From contig JAJEKV010000027.1 in the NCBI GenBank assembly GCA_021234155.1, positions 10,612,716 through 10,676,715 on the forward strand: a stretch of DNA of 64,000 nucleotides, written 5' to 3'. Positions 10,222 to 20,937 of the stretch are shown piece after piece (the first letter of the stretch is position 1; every line of letters begins with the position of its first letter). The stretch comes from Isoetes taiwanensis. Its lineage: Eukaryota > Streptophyta > Lycopodiopsida > Isoetales > Isoetaceae. The notes under the pieces are model-generated. The model had not been told where the DNA came from. It saw only the letters and a program-made list of their open reading frames with translations, and made no database searches. Position numbers and translations under genes: made by a program.

Positions 10222-10357
10222 TAAAGATAAACACACATTACGTATGATGAGACTTGCAGTCCTCCCCTCAATAGTAGCTAGTGGGCTTCGAACTTGAATG
10301 AGGAATATCATAATCCGAAAGCTCACCACCGACTAGGCCATCACCATCCTAAAGAAA
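10222..10357 (-). mobile_element. tRNA-derived SINE (copy 1)
   Basis: Read on the minus strand, it carries a pol III A box TGGCCTAGTCGG (10340-10329) matching the tRNA consensus, then a B box GTTCGAAGC (10293-10285) about 36 bases further on. A tRNA-like head of about 75 bp is followed by an unrelated body. Similar sequences TGTCCTTTTTCTTT (10209-10222) and TGTCATTTTTTCT (from 10359) flank it and may be a worn target duplication. The same SINE occurs in copy 2, so it predates the segment duplication. Boundaries are approximate. Confidence 0.6.
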
Positions 10358-10999
10358 AATGTCATTTTTTCTGCATTCCAAAATTTGTGATTTGGTGGGC
10401 CAATATGTCTTTTCTCAAATTGTTTGATTCATAATCTTGTTTTGGGGAGTCAAATTATTGACTTCACGGAACAAATGGGCAAGCAAATTATGAAGGCGAG
10501 GACTATGATAAAAAGGGATTCTCGCACCAAGAAGACAACATCTCCACTTGCTCTTTACCATAGAGCCACAGCCAATAGTAGTGCATTTGGATCTACACCT
10601 ATCACCAAAAACTTATGGTATGCAAGCCAAATGTTGCAAATGTTGAGGAGGAACATTAGACTATTTATTACTATTGGTCCCGAGGGTTTCACCTATTGCA
10701 GGGATATGCTATGTGTGTTAATGTTGACATAAACCCCTCAGTATACGCTGGCCCTATCCAAGGTTTAAAAAAACCCTTGTCATATACGTATTATACTAGA
10801 TTGCCCATAAAAAACTCTATATTTTTGTATATAATATATATACAATACAGTTTAAGTTGAAAGATAGATTCGCCAAACTTTGCTCAAATCCCCCAACTTC
10901 TATCCAAACTCTAAAAATTTCCAACACTAGTTTCTATCCGTTGAGCCTAATAAACACCAGCACGTAGAACCCGACATTATCAACCAAGAAACGTTTTGG
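10358..10999. other. Unrecognised sequence between SINE and gypsy relic
   Basis: An open frame at 10424-10732 is not conserved intact in copy 2. There is an AT-rich stretch around 10800-10860. No recognisable gene. Confidence 0.4.
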
Positions 11000-12721
11000 A
11001 GACTTTGGCATGCAAACTCTAGAAGAGGAGATGTCTCAGATGAGGTTTGATATCCAGGAGATAAGGCCTTACTAGCAGAAAGGGTAGGAAACCCACATGA
11101 TCAAAATGTACAGTTATCTCAGGCACCCCTGCAACCAAAGAATAAGGGGAAGAAGAGGAGCAGATGCAGATCCCCAACTGAATCATCATCTGGAAGGAAT
11201 TCGAACTCCGAAATAGAGAGGAAGGAGGACAGTGAATAAAAAAGGAACCATAGATAGAGCCGACAAAAGGTTCTGACTATCAAATAAAGTGCATTCAGCC
11301 CTTAGTAATGCATGGAGGCCTAAAAAACTGAAGCAGTTTTTAGGTAATAATAGATGAGGTATGGAGGCAAAAACGTAGCTCAATGAAATGAGGGAAGATG
11401 ATGCCTATGGAATGAGAGACTACAGCTAATTTAAAGGGGGTAGATGGAATTTGGTGGAAGGGCTACTCTCTCTAAGCCCATAGTTTGAGCCGTAATAGCT
11501 CAAGTTCATAAAGTTTGTCAAAGCATTCAAATGCCATTATGTTCCAAAAAAGCATAAATGTCACATGATGCAAGTCTTTTATAGGTCGGGCCAGAGCAAT
11601 AAATAGTATAGAAGTACACAGATAGGAGTTCATGAGGCTAAGACTATATATGTGGAAGCTAAGTGAAAGGCATGCAATAGTGGGAGCATACACCGAAGGG
11701 TTAAACGATGAAATCAGAAAAATTGTGAGTGCAGCTAACCCACGATCCCTGTCGGGGGCAGAGTCCAAAGCACTGAGCTTGCAAGGATAGGTCTCGAAGA
11801 TTACAGACAGAGATATGGAAGATATGACAAAGGGAAAAGCTCAGAATCCTACAGTCCAAGAACAGCCAGCCTAGCTCATGCAAAAACTCCCTATAGTGGC
11901 AATCATAGAAAGCAAGACAAAGAACAACACAGTCAAACTATTTCAAAGTAGTAAGGAAAATCCTTCAGTTGAAAGGCAAATGGCAGAAGTGTATAGATAA
12001 GCAGTTATATTTTGGATGCTTCCAAATGGAGCACATGATCCACACCTATTCTTTTGAAATGAATGCAACTCTTGTAGAGCTAGGTGGATGGAAAACTCCG
12101 GTAGAGGACACCGACGAGGAACCATATGACTATATCTATGGAGAGTGTTATATCCTTGCCGCAATTGATATGAAAAATGCCGAAGGCCAATATCAGGTGC
12201 AACCAAGTCAGTCATAGTTTTAATAGACAAGGGAAGGAACTACAATTTTGCTTCATCAAGGATGGTTAAAATACTAAAGTTAAAAACCTTAAAATCAAAG
12301 CCTAGGCCCGTAGTATTGGCAAGTGGTATAGTCAGACATACCCAAGGGAAAGGATCAATTTTTATATAGACTTGCTGGGCATAAAATACTAGAATGGGCA
12401 CAGAAATCATGAATATAGGGAAGTAAAACCTCATAATAGGTATAGAGTACCTCATCTCGACAAAAGCTATGATTAATTGGGGGAATCAAAAGGTGACACT
12501 AACATCATGAAATGGCAAACTAATAGAAACATTAGGTAAAGGGGTTACCCCAATCATGCAATGTATGTCTAGTAAGAGATTGCTTAAGTGCTAAGAAGAA
12601 TGGGAGGTTAAGCAAGTTGCCAAAGCAGGTGCCAAAGCTAATTGAAGAATTCCATGATCTATTCCAGAATAAGATAAAAGAACTTCCCCTTATAAAGGAG
12701 TCAAGTTTTCGAAAACACTTA
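11000..12721 (+). pseudogene. Ty3/gypsy gag and protease relic (copy 1)
   Basis: Decayed plus-strand retrotransposon coding sequence with many stops and frame changes. Recognisable pieces are a gag segment near 11690-11790 (AYTEGLNDEIRKIV followed by SAANPRSLSGAESKALSLQ) and a protease-like segment near 12215-12290, where VLIDKGRNYNFAS corresponds to the IDSG-THNFIS motif of active enzymes, with the catalytic-site serine changed to lysine. It is interrupted at 12721 by the CACTA-type element and resumes at 20938. It matches 27860-29217. Confidence 0.8.
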
Positions 12722-12757
12722 GAGGAAGGGGGTATTAGAGTCAGTTTTAGAGTCAGA
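12722..12757 (+). repeat. CACTA-type element, left terminal inverted repeat
   Basis: Thirty-six bases starting GAGGAAGGGGGTATTAG and continuing with GAGTCAG units. It matches the reverse complement of 20899-20934 except for one A/C difference at position 30 of the repeat. Confidence 0.9.
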
Positions 12758-13400
12758 CCCTAGTTATAAACTTAGACAGAAAAAAATGGAAAAAGGTCCT
12801 TAAACTGATGCTATGGCTGTCTCTACAACTGACTCTAAGCTCTGTCGTTTAAACGTCAGAATTAGCGTCAGAATTTTGCATCAGTTTTGCATTAGACATA
12901 GAGTCACGATTAGAGTCAATCATAGTGTTAGAATTAGAGACAACTTTATCATCAGCATTAGAGTTAACAGTAGAGTCAACCATAGTGTTAGAATTAGAGT
13001 CAACCGTAGAGTTAGAATTAGAGACATCTCTGCCATCAGCATTAGAGTCACCCATGGTGTTAGAATTACAGTCAGCTCGACCATCACAATTAGAGTCATT
13101 CATAGTGTTAGAACTAGAATCAACTCTATCATCACAATTAGAGTCAGAATTTAGGCAGCCTTAACATCAGTTTTAGGGTCGGAAGTAGCGTCAAAATTTA
13201 GGCAGACTTAGCATCAGTTTGAGGGTCGGAAGTAGCATCAGAATAGAGTATCTATAGCGTTAGATTTAGAGTCAATTAATATGTCACAATTAGAGTCAAA
13301 ATGAGGGTCGAAAGTAGCGTCAGAATAGAGTGTAGATTTAGAGTCAGTCAATATGTCACAATTATTCGATTCTAATGTCAGGATAGACGACAATCTTTTA
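12758..13400. repeat. Left subterminal repeat array
   Basis: Dozens of degenerate units around (T)AGAGTCA, TAGTGTTAGAATTAGAGTCA and TAGCGTCAGAAT. The motif GAGTCAG also occurs within the terminal repeats. Arrays of this sort in CACTA elements bind the TNPA-type accessory protein. Apparent open frames across this block on both strands are products of the periodicity. Confidence 0.85.
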
Positions 13401-13721
13401 GTTATAGCCATGGTTGTAACATACGTAGCATACCATACACATACAATACATATTCTAAGTATTGTATTTAAAGTATTCTATATTTTTTTAAGAAATACGT
13501 AAAATACATATATTAAAAATAAAAATACATATACATAGAATACTTAAAATACTTCTGATATTTGTATTGCAGCAAGTTAGTTTATTGAGTTTTGCTAACA
13601 TGCAAGTATCACACATGATCCATCAAAATTAAAACACAATTGAAACTTAAAACATTCTTCATAGTTGTTAGATTAAAACAAATACATCAAACCGAATAAT
13701 TCAATGCAATTAGTAATCAGG
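13401..13721. other. AT-rich stretch inside the CACTA-type element
   Basis: Strongly AT-rich, with imperfect inverted repeats built on AATACATAT and AGTATT around 13440-13560. No coding potential seen. Confidence 0.5.
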
Positions 13722-15454
13722 TTTCTTTCTCTACTTCATCGTTAGAGGATTCAGCTGTAGTGTCATCATAGTTGTCCATGACATCATCAAAGTCTTCATT
13801 CTCTTCATCTCCTCCGTCATCATTGCCATCTTAAACATTGCATACAGCAGCATTAGCTCTTCTAGTAAGTAGAGCGTGATGACTTCCCAGGCTGCTTGTT
13901 CACACAATTCCCACAAAGGAGATTCCTCGAGTGGCATGGTTTTTTAATTGAGGATACCTGCAGGCATGTTCATTTAATAATTTCAACATGAAAAAAATAA
14001 TGCAAACTTGATAGGCAGTAGGCAATAATTTTTACCTCCTCAAAAACTAACTCTAAAGGGTTCATTTTCAAGTCAGCGTTCAACAATAAGTTCTGCCTAC
14101 TGCGCTGCATAGCATCTGCAAGAGGCTGCATGTTACATAGAAAAGAGATTAGATTTATTGCTAGCTATAAAAGCAACCAACAACAGCCAAGTTATCTCAG
14201 CAGCATCCTATCTAGAGAACAACTTAAAGATTAAGCAGCAGCATCTATGTAGTCTATTAAAGGCAATCCCTAAGGTGCCATCTACGAATATCTGCCCAGC
14301 CTTTGAAACCTACACTCATCCAATTGCATATATTCCTAGTCACATCCCTTTTGAAGTAATAATCATACAAGCATTCAACATCACTTATTATGTAAATAGC
14401 ATCACAGATCTACCAAGTTATCTTGACCGTTCAGGAGCATAGAACTTCTCACAATGCATATTAAGACCATTTCAAAATCATGTACAACACCTATCTATAA
14501 AACATTTTAATAAATCACTATTCCTAGTCTTCCAACCACAGATGCTATTGTCCTCTATGAAAAATACCACAGGGCACGATTTTAAGATATTATATGCTGA
14601 ACTGCCAATAACCATGAGCAGTCTATTCCAGAACTATTTCTAAACCTGAGCAATGAATATGAGAAAGAAATTCTAGAAGTTACCTACTCTGATTCTGGCA
14701 TTTGCTCTTCGTTAAACTGCACTCCATGAATGCCTTGTGCAGGCTCTATATTTCGTTCTAGTTCTTGCCCCTTGTTCCCACTCTCGGAGGTACATTCATG
14801 AAGTTCTGCATCACTCATCTTCCTCTTACAGCCAGATTCCAGTTGCAAAATACATCAAACTATCCTTCTAACATGCAAACTTAAATCGAAGTACATTTAT
14901 ATAGAATTATAGCTCTAACATGTGAAAAGGAAGCACAGAATCACTACCAAGCAAAATATTATCAGGCCATAAACATCCTGTATTCATATTGCTGCACTAA
15001 AGCCATTTTCGATCCTTTATCTTACAAGTAAAGCCATTGTGGCTAACTTCTTTAAAATCCGGCATGCAGGCTGGTTGTGCTGGTTTGCTCCTGCATGGAA
15101 ACACAAACCTATGAGGGGGAAAATAAGTAGAAACAAGAATCCTACAAAAATTATCGTTTTCACTTCTCAGGAGTAAGACAACACATTTTATGACAAATCA
15201 CAGAAAAAAGACAAGAGTCTTACAAGATTTTTTCATCCAAAACGAAGTAGGAAAACTAAGATATGACCTAGTTGCTCTACGACGGCATCCCCAAAGCATA
15301 GCATGGAGCAACTTATAAACCGGAAGACGGCCGCCTCGATAACCAGAAGTACTTTCAGGTGCTTTTCAAAGAGGGAGAAAGCATGATGACAGATGACCCG
15401 ACGGCAATGTGAGAAGGCGGGAAAATTGAAGTTTCCGTATATAGGAAAACCCAT
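13722..15454 (-). pseudogene. Degenerate minus-strand accessory gene of the CACTA-type element
   Basis: Exon-like pieces on the minus strand: a first exon candidate from the ATG at 15454 (73 codons); a small segment around 14820-14690 beginning MSDAELHECTSESG; a segment around 14125-14035 (PLADAMQRSRQNLL...LELVFEE) that ends at a GTAAAAATT donor; and a final segment 13960-13722 with a strongly acidic end (DGNDDGGDEENEDFDDVMDN). The final segment needs two stop codons to be read through. No domain is recognised. Its position opposite a TNP2-like gene suggests a TNPA-like second protein, but a captured host gene is equally possible. Confidence 0.35.
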
Positions 15455-15481
15455 TTAGTGCAGGAAAGCCCACTAAATGGG
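15450..15481. repeat. Perfect 11-bp stem hairpin over the minus-gene start
   Basis: CCCATTTAGTG (15450-15460), a 10-base loop, then CACTAAATGGG (15471-15481). The candidate ATG of the minus-strand gene lies in the stem. Confidence 0.6.
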
Positions 15482-16266
15482 CTTCCTATAACGTGGAGGA
15501 GTTAGGTGATGTTCTGTGCGCCACGTGTCAACAATCTATTGGCTGGAGCAGAGAACTGCCACAAAAAGATTGAACATTTTGTTAGTGTACTTTCTGGAAA
15601 TGAAAGTGTGCTAAAAATAGCCACGTGGCGGCATACGGTTGGACGAGGGGGCAGAACAGCACCTAACTGTTCTTTACGTGGTTAGAGAATTTAGAAATAT
15701 ATTTGATTTATAAAAATGTCGCAAATAAAAAAATGCAATGTGGGAAGAGTGGATTTGGACGTAAAATCCATGTGAAAACCCCATGCCACTGCAAGTTCTA
15801 TATCGTGCAAACCCTATGCCACTGCAGGTTCTGAAATTTGTCAATGGCCTTTGGTTTCTCTAATAACCATGATAGTAGAGCAAGAGTAAATACGATCACT
15901 TAATTGCAGATATAATTCGAATACAACTAGAGATTTTTGTGAACCATGCATATATGAAATATATGTAATAGTTGTTGTGCCATCTACAGTGGTAAGACTG
16001 TAGAAATTTTAGAATGTTAAAGATGGATATCCATGTAGTATAAGTGTGGTCAATGTTGATTCAAGTAGCAGTTACATGTCTCATAAGAATGCTCAGCAAT
16101 CATAATACAACTGAGGACATAATATGGTATAAACCAAAAAATACACAATCTTGGCCCTTAGTTTGGAAACCCTATTAAAATACCCGCGTAAGAAAATACT
16201 AGAACTCTAACAAAAATGACTAAATACACCGTGGCGCATCCAGATTTCTTGTAGAAATCAAAAGTT
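15482..16266. other. Central region of the CACTA-type element, no gene recognised
   Basis: Contains two CACGTG-centred sites (near 15520 and 15622) and AT-rich sequence. It would be the shared divergent promoter region if the two element genes are real, but no core promoter can be assigned with confidence. Confidence 0.35.
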
Positions 16267-16274
16267 GGATACCA

Positions 16275-17187
16275 TGTTTGATACAAACGGTCTTCTCTAT
16301 TTGCAAAACTAACAGCCACGGTTAATCAAAACAACCTGGAAACTCCAGATCAAGTTCTTTCGGCACAACTTCTCTACACAACCGGGCTCTGATTTGCAAA
16401 CACGGCAAGACTAGGCTCAAATTCTTCCCAATTCTGAGAGTATGCTAACCAACTGGATAGCCTCTCTGGGATTCTCTGGAATTATCTAGAACGCGGAAAA
16501 ACAACAAATTATCAGAAAGGTCTACAGCAGGATCTGGGCGATCAGACTTTCTACTGCATACAAACACTTCTCCGTTCTTCTCTTTTCAGCAGACCGTGTG
16601 CTACTTATACTATTCTAAAAGGTGTTGTAATCTAAATCTGGATTTCCCTTTTCCCCTTTTGCTAAATCCGGCACCCTTTTCTGTAAATCCGTACTGATAC
16701 GTTTGCATTCCGGACAGTTTGTTGGTTCAGGAGTTTATTCCGGATGAGCCATTCGTTTCTGCTTTATCTTCTACGTTGTATTTATTTTTAACAATTTCGT
16801 TCTTTGCTAGTTTTTACGATTTCAATAGTTCCTTTATTTTAATTATAACTTTTAGGACTTCTAACAATCAATCAAAGTTACAAAATATTTATATAAAAGC
16901 CCTTGCCTCTGTGTTTGTCTCTGCAAATCCTTCCTCTGAGCCACGCCCCCAAGCTAGTGCCGTAACAATTCCTTCCCTTCCCAAGGCTGGTCGTCCTCGA
17001 TCATCTGCCTTAGGAAAATAACAATCTTTCCCAAAGCTAGTCAAATGACTATCCGCTTTGCTGGAATAACCACCTTTCTTTCCAAGCTAGTCGCCTGACT
17101 ATCTGCTTTGAAAGGATTTCTCCTAGGCTGGTAAACTTACCATCTGCCTAACAATTCTAAGGGTCCGGCTTCTGTGTTGCAGTCACA
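16275..17187 (-). repeat. LTR of a retrotransposon nested in the CACTA-type element
   Basis: On the minus strand this 913-bp block starts TGTGACTGC after a purine-rich AGAAGGGGACAAC and ends TATCAAACA. It is followed at once by TGGTATCC (16274-16267), which resembles a Met-tRNA primer binding site. A TATA-like AGTATAAGTAG lies near 16600. The layout gag remnant, LTR, then primer binding site is not that of a complete element and suggests a rearranged or deleted retrotransposon. Confidence 0.5.
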
Positions 17188-17219
17188 GTTGTCCCCTTCT
17201 AAACTCTAGAGCAACATTC

Positions 17220-17835
17220 ATTGAAAAAAAACTTTCATTATCTCAAATCAAATGAATACAAAGCTCAAACCATTCAACAAACTCATGTCTACACAGATGT
17301 TTTACTTTACTTATCTTTACCCACATAGCCGATTTGAAGTCGACTTCTTTCATAGGCTTCCGCCTTTTCTTTGTCAAACTTAGCATGGGAACTTTCAGGA
17401 ACTTCTTCTGCAACATGAACATGGGCAATCTGCGCAGATGTTCGGGCTTTTGCGCGGGTATCCTCCTTTGGTTGCTCAGGATCTCCTTTAGTATTGGATA
17501 TAAATTTCGGACATTGATTCTTATAGTGAGGACCTCCACCTATAAAACATTCTCCCGGTGGTGCTTTTGCCTGCCCTTTGGCCATCCCTCGTTCTCCATT
17601 GCTTCCCTTCGTACGGGTTCATCATTACTAAGCAAGGCACTTACTCGATACCTCTTATGCCATTATCTGGCTTAAAGTTCTTCTCTTGAAGGTACCCCTC
17701 CCAAATGTCATACCGCACTATACTAGGATTGAGTTTCATCTCTGCGGCTTCAGCCTTTTGCCCATCGAGAAAGATGGCAAAGCACCTCTTATTCGGCAAG
17801 GCCCATGGGTTTTGAAAAAACAAGAACTTATGCAA
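17220..17835 (-). pseudogene. Gag fragment with a degenerate zinc knuckle
   Basis: Minus-strand frames at 17641-17835 and 17307-17585 look like an LTR-retrotransposon gag. The second carries CFIGGGPHYKNQCP, a CCHC knuckle whose second cysteine has become glycine. Downstream comes a purine-rich tract and the LTR at 17187. The fragment abuts the 5' end of the surviving TNP2-like frame, so its insertion or a linked deletion probably removed the transposase N-terminus. Confidence 0.55.
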
Positions 17836-19763
17836 GTGAAAAATGTTATTAAAAAAATGTGCACGCCTACGGGTTATGACACGTCTCTAAAAAGGGCTTT
17901 TACAAAGGAGGATAAAATTATTGGATTGAAGACACATGATTGGCACAAATTTTTACAGGTTATTGTTAGATCTTGTTATACTATGCATTTGGTTTTTATG
18001 CATGCAAACTAATGTCCCATTTGTGTGGGTGCAGCATCTTCTTCCTTGTGCTATCGAAAACTGTCTTACACCATCTGTACGTACAATCATTTATAGACTT
18101 GGCAAGTTCTCTAGATGGGTTGCATCAAAGGAAATTAACGTTGAAGACATTCCTGCAATGGAAGTTGAAATTGTAGAGACTTTGTGTATGCTTGAGATGA
18201 CTTTCCCCACCAGCTTCTTTGACCTACAAGTAAGTACAAGATACTTATAGATTATAACTTTGAAATATGGGAAGATTAATGTTTATATGCTAGGTGCATC
18301 TACTACTACATTTGCCACGAGAAATTATGCTCGTTGGTCCAGCTCCATCTAGGTGGATGTTCTTTTTAGAGCGCTATATGAAAGTTTTGAAAGGATTTGT
18401 GCGGCAAATGGCAAAGCCTGAAGGTTGTATTGCTAAGGGACATTTGGTACAAGAGACATTATCTTTTCTTACTGAAGCTACGACCTCAGTACATCCTAAT
18501 GCACCTAGAATATGGAAAAAAGATATCGACGAAGAGCTAGAAGGTGAAGTGTTACAAGGATTGGGTAAGGAAGGTCGAAAGCTAAGTGATGAAGAATTTT
18601 TGGCCATCAATAGGTTTGTCATTAACAATACTGAAAGCCTTGGACGATGGCATGAATTATATGAGAAGGCTCGTGATGAAATAAAAAAGGCTAGAGAAGC
18701 ATATGCACGAGAAAATAGAGTATCTCGAAGAGGGAGATTAAGATATCCAGATCATCTAGAGGGTTTACCTTCATCAATGCCAAATTGGTGGTTGGTCCAA
18801 GAGATGGACAAAGCAAAGGAGAAAGGCGAGAAGATATCCATGGATGAGAGGAAGGTAATGTTCCTATTAAAGAAATTTCAGTCCTATTTATATTTTAGAG
18901 ATATCAATCTAATATATATGTTGTAAACTACGAGCAATGTTTTCCAATTTGTATTTTGTTACCAAATTATAACTAATGTTTCTTATTCTCACTTGTAGAT
19001 AAGATATCATTCTTCAATGTGGGCATATGGACAACACTTTCGTATTGAGGAAGTTGATAAAGGTCGTGTCACTTTTGACTCTGGAATAATGGCTTCCTTT
19101 CTTCAAAGGAGTCAATGTAGTGCAGGGGACATAAATCCTATTGATGGCAATGTTGATTATATTGGAGTTATTACCAAAATCATGGACTTGAACTTTCGTT
19201 CATTCCATGTGAACGTGCTAAAGGCCAAATGGTTCAAAACACAAACCCAAGGAAGAAATCAAACCATTCGAGTACACCCTTCTAGATTCTATGAGGTAGA
19301 CACTTCACATGTCTTAAGAGATCTAAACGAACCTTTTATATTTCCTAGTCAGGTGAAGCAAGTATTTTTCCATGATAATCCTAGGGATAAGAAATGGCGG
19401 ATAGTGGTTCATTCACAACCAACTTCTCGAAGAGTTATTGCCATGCCTATCCTCAATGATTCTAATTGTGACACCCAAGGATCATCATCTGATATTCCAC
19501 TTCCTCGTGAGTTGGAGTTGATTGACCCAGTTGAAGAAACCATTGACCACGAGCATGATTCACAATTAGAGGACCATCAAAGCCTTCAGGTAAGGTCTCC
19601 AATGCATAGCCCAGAACATTGTATACTTGATGACTACTTTGATGAGGAGAACGACACAGAAAATGGGACAGAGAGACATGTATCGTGGCTCCCTTTGCAA
19701 TTGGATGATGATGAAATAGAAGAAGTTGAGCAGGATTTGCTATATGACATTTCTAAAGACTAG
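17803..19763 (+). CDS. TNP2-like CACTA transposase, C-terminal part, four exons
   Basis: Exons 17803-17958, 18035-18229, 18294-18854 and 18999-19763 join in frame with GT-AG introns of 76, 64 and 144 bp. The translation follows the C-terminal layout of En/Spm TNP2 proteins: GLKTHDWHKFLQ then HLLPCAIENCL (the conserved HD-H...LLP motif); LEMTFPTSFFDLQ joined to VHLLLHLPREIMLVGP and RWMFFLERYMKVLK and EGCIAKGHL (DUF4218-type region); and YIGVITKIMDL, VLKAKWFKTQT and PFIFPSQVKQVFF (DUF4216-type region). The acidic tail ends at the TAG at 19763. The catalytic transposase_21 part that should precede this is absent, replaced by a minus-strand retrotransposon fragment, so no functional enzyme is expected. 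The first base of the surviving homology is approximate. Confidence 0.85.
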
Positions 19764-20199
19764 TTCAGTGATTTTTTTTTTAAGTATATGTCATTGTCGT
19801 TATGGAATATTGTATTGAGATCCTCTTGATACAATTGCTAATATTATGTATTGGTGAACTTTTAAATCATATGAGACAAGTATGATAATGCACACTTTAT
19901 TGTATATTCGTAGCCTTGGCAATCTTGTTCTAGCCACATAGGTATGTATGACTTTTGAGAAAATGAAAAATGTAGAGAAAGAGTAGTTATATTAAGAGTG
20001 TATAGACAAATGGTTATTTGAATAGATGGCAAGTGTCTCTGTTGGTATCTTTGCATATGGGATTATTCAAAAGGCTTAAAATGAATAGTAAAGTGCATGA
20101 CTATAAGTAGAGTGCATACGATATGAGTCAATGGTATAAAGTTAGACATAGAGTCAATGATAGAATTAGCTCTAGACATAATGTACAAACAAGAGTTAG
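19764..20199. other. 3' flank of the transposase gene inside the element
   Basis: AT-rich, no gene recognised. GAGTCA-type motifs begin near 20125 and grade into the right subterminal array. Confidence 0.5.
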
Positions 20200-20898
20200 A
20201 TCACATGTTAGCATGAGTAGTAGAGTTCGTACTACTGAATGAGTCAATAGTAGCATCAGACATAGGGTTAGAAATAGAGTCAATAGTAGCATCTAATATA
20301 GAGTCACTGATAGAGTCAGAATTGAAACTAATGATTGTGTCAGACATAGCTTCAGAAGTAGAGGTCAACATAAAGTCAAGCATAGCGTCAATTGTAAGGT
20401 CAGAACTAGAGTCACTAGTAGAGTCAGAATTGGAACTAATGATAGTGTCAGACATAGCGTCAGAAGTAGAGGTCACCATAAAGTCAAGCATAGCGTCAAT
20501 TGTATGGTCAGAACTAGAGCCAGATGACGTGTATGCTTGAACCTAATGCCAACACCTTTGACTCATAGTGCATCAGTTGTTACGTCAGTTATAACGTCAG
20601 TTATAGCATTAGATTAGTTAAAATGATATAGCATCATCTTTAGAGTCAGACATAACGTCAAAATTAGAGTCAGATGACATGTATATTTGAACCTAATGTG
20701 AACACCTTTGACTCATCGTGCATCAGCTTCTACCTCAGCTATAACGTCAGCTGTAGCGTTAGATTCGTTAAAATGATATAGCATCATCCATAAAGTCAGA
20801 TATAGCGTCAGAATTAGCAGCAGAGAAATATCTAACTATAAGTGCTGCTAATAACTACAGAACATTGTTTTCACCTCAAAAAACACCAGAAATATCCT
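20200..20898. repeat. Right subterminal repeat array
   Basis: Many GAGTCAGA, TAGCGTCA and AGAGTCA units. Two higher-order tandem duplications are visible. One has a period of about 120 bp around 20336-20520 (units containing AAGTCAAGCATAGCGTCAA). The other has a period of about 153 bp around 20520-20825 (units containing CACCTTTGACTCAT and AATGATATAGCATCATC). Confidence 0.85.
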
Positions 20899-20934
20899 TC
20901 TGACGCTAAAACTGACTCTAATACCCCCTTCCTC
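20899..20934 (-). repeat. CACTA-type element, right terminal inverted repeat
   Basis: Reverse complement of the left terminal repeat with one mismatch over 36 bases, followed directly by the TTA target duplication at 20935-20937. Confidence 0.9.
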
Positions 20935-20937
20935 TTA

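Larger units (their letters stand above)
12722..20934 (+). mobile_element. CACTA-superfamily DNA transposon with non-CACTA termini (8213 bp)
   Basis: Bounded by 36-bp terminal inverted repeats (one mismatch) beginning GAGGAAGGGGGTATTAG and flanked by TTA on both sides (12719-12721, 20935-20937). The gypsy relic it interrupts continues on either side and is uninterrupted here in copy 2 near 37745-37760, apart from a small difference at the junction. Inside are long subterminal arrays of GAGTCA-type motifs at both ends, a plus-strand TNP2-like transposase gene (17803-19763) and a degenerate minus-strand gene (13722-15454). An LTR-retrotransposon fragment in the middle (16275-17835) seems to have removed the N-terminal half of the transposase. 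The transposase family, the 3-bp target duplication and the subterminal arrays all fit CACTA, but the ends do not read CACTA/TAGTG. Confidence 0.85.

Noticed and set aside
9808-10329. Minus-strand frame of 173 codons and its copy at 26734-27204
   Set aside because: It runs through the SINE with its pol III boxes and is AT-rich noncoding sequence; the two copies are similar simply because the segment is duplicated.
12715-12721. CACTTA at the left edge as a canonical CACTA-type terminus
   Set aside because: The right end shows no matching TAAGTG or AAGTG, and CACTT belongs to the interrupted gypsy sequence, as the paralog near 37750 shows.
12813-13154. Open frames of repeated RIRVN/ELEST-like sequence
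   Set aside because: They are products of the GAGTCA-type subterminal repeats and read open in several frames on both strands.
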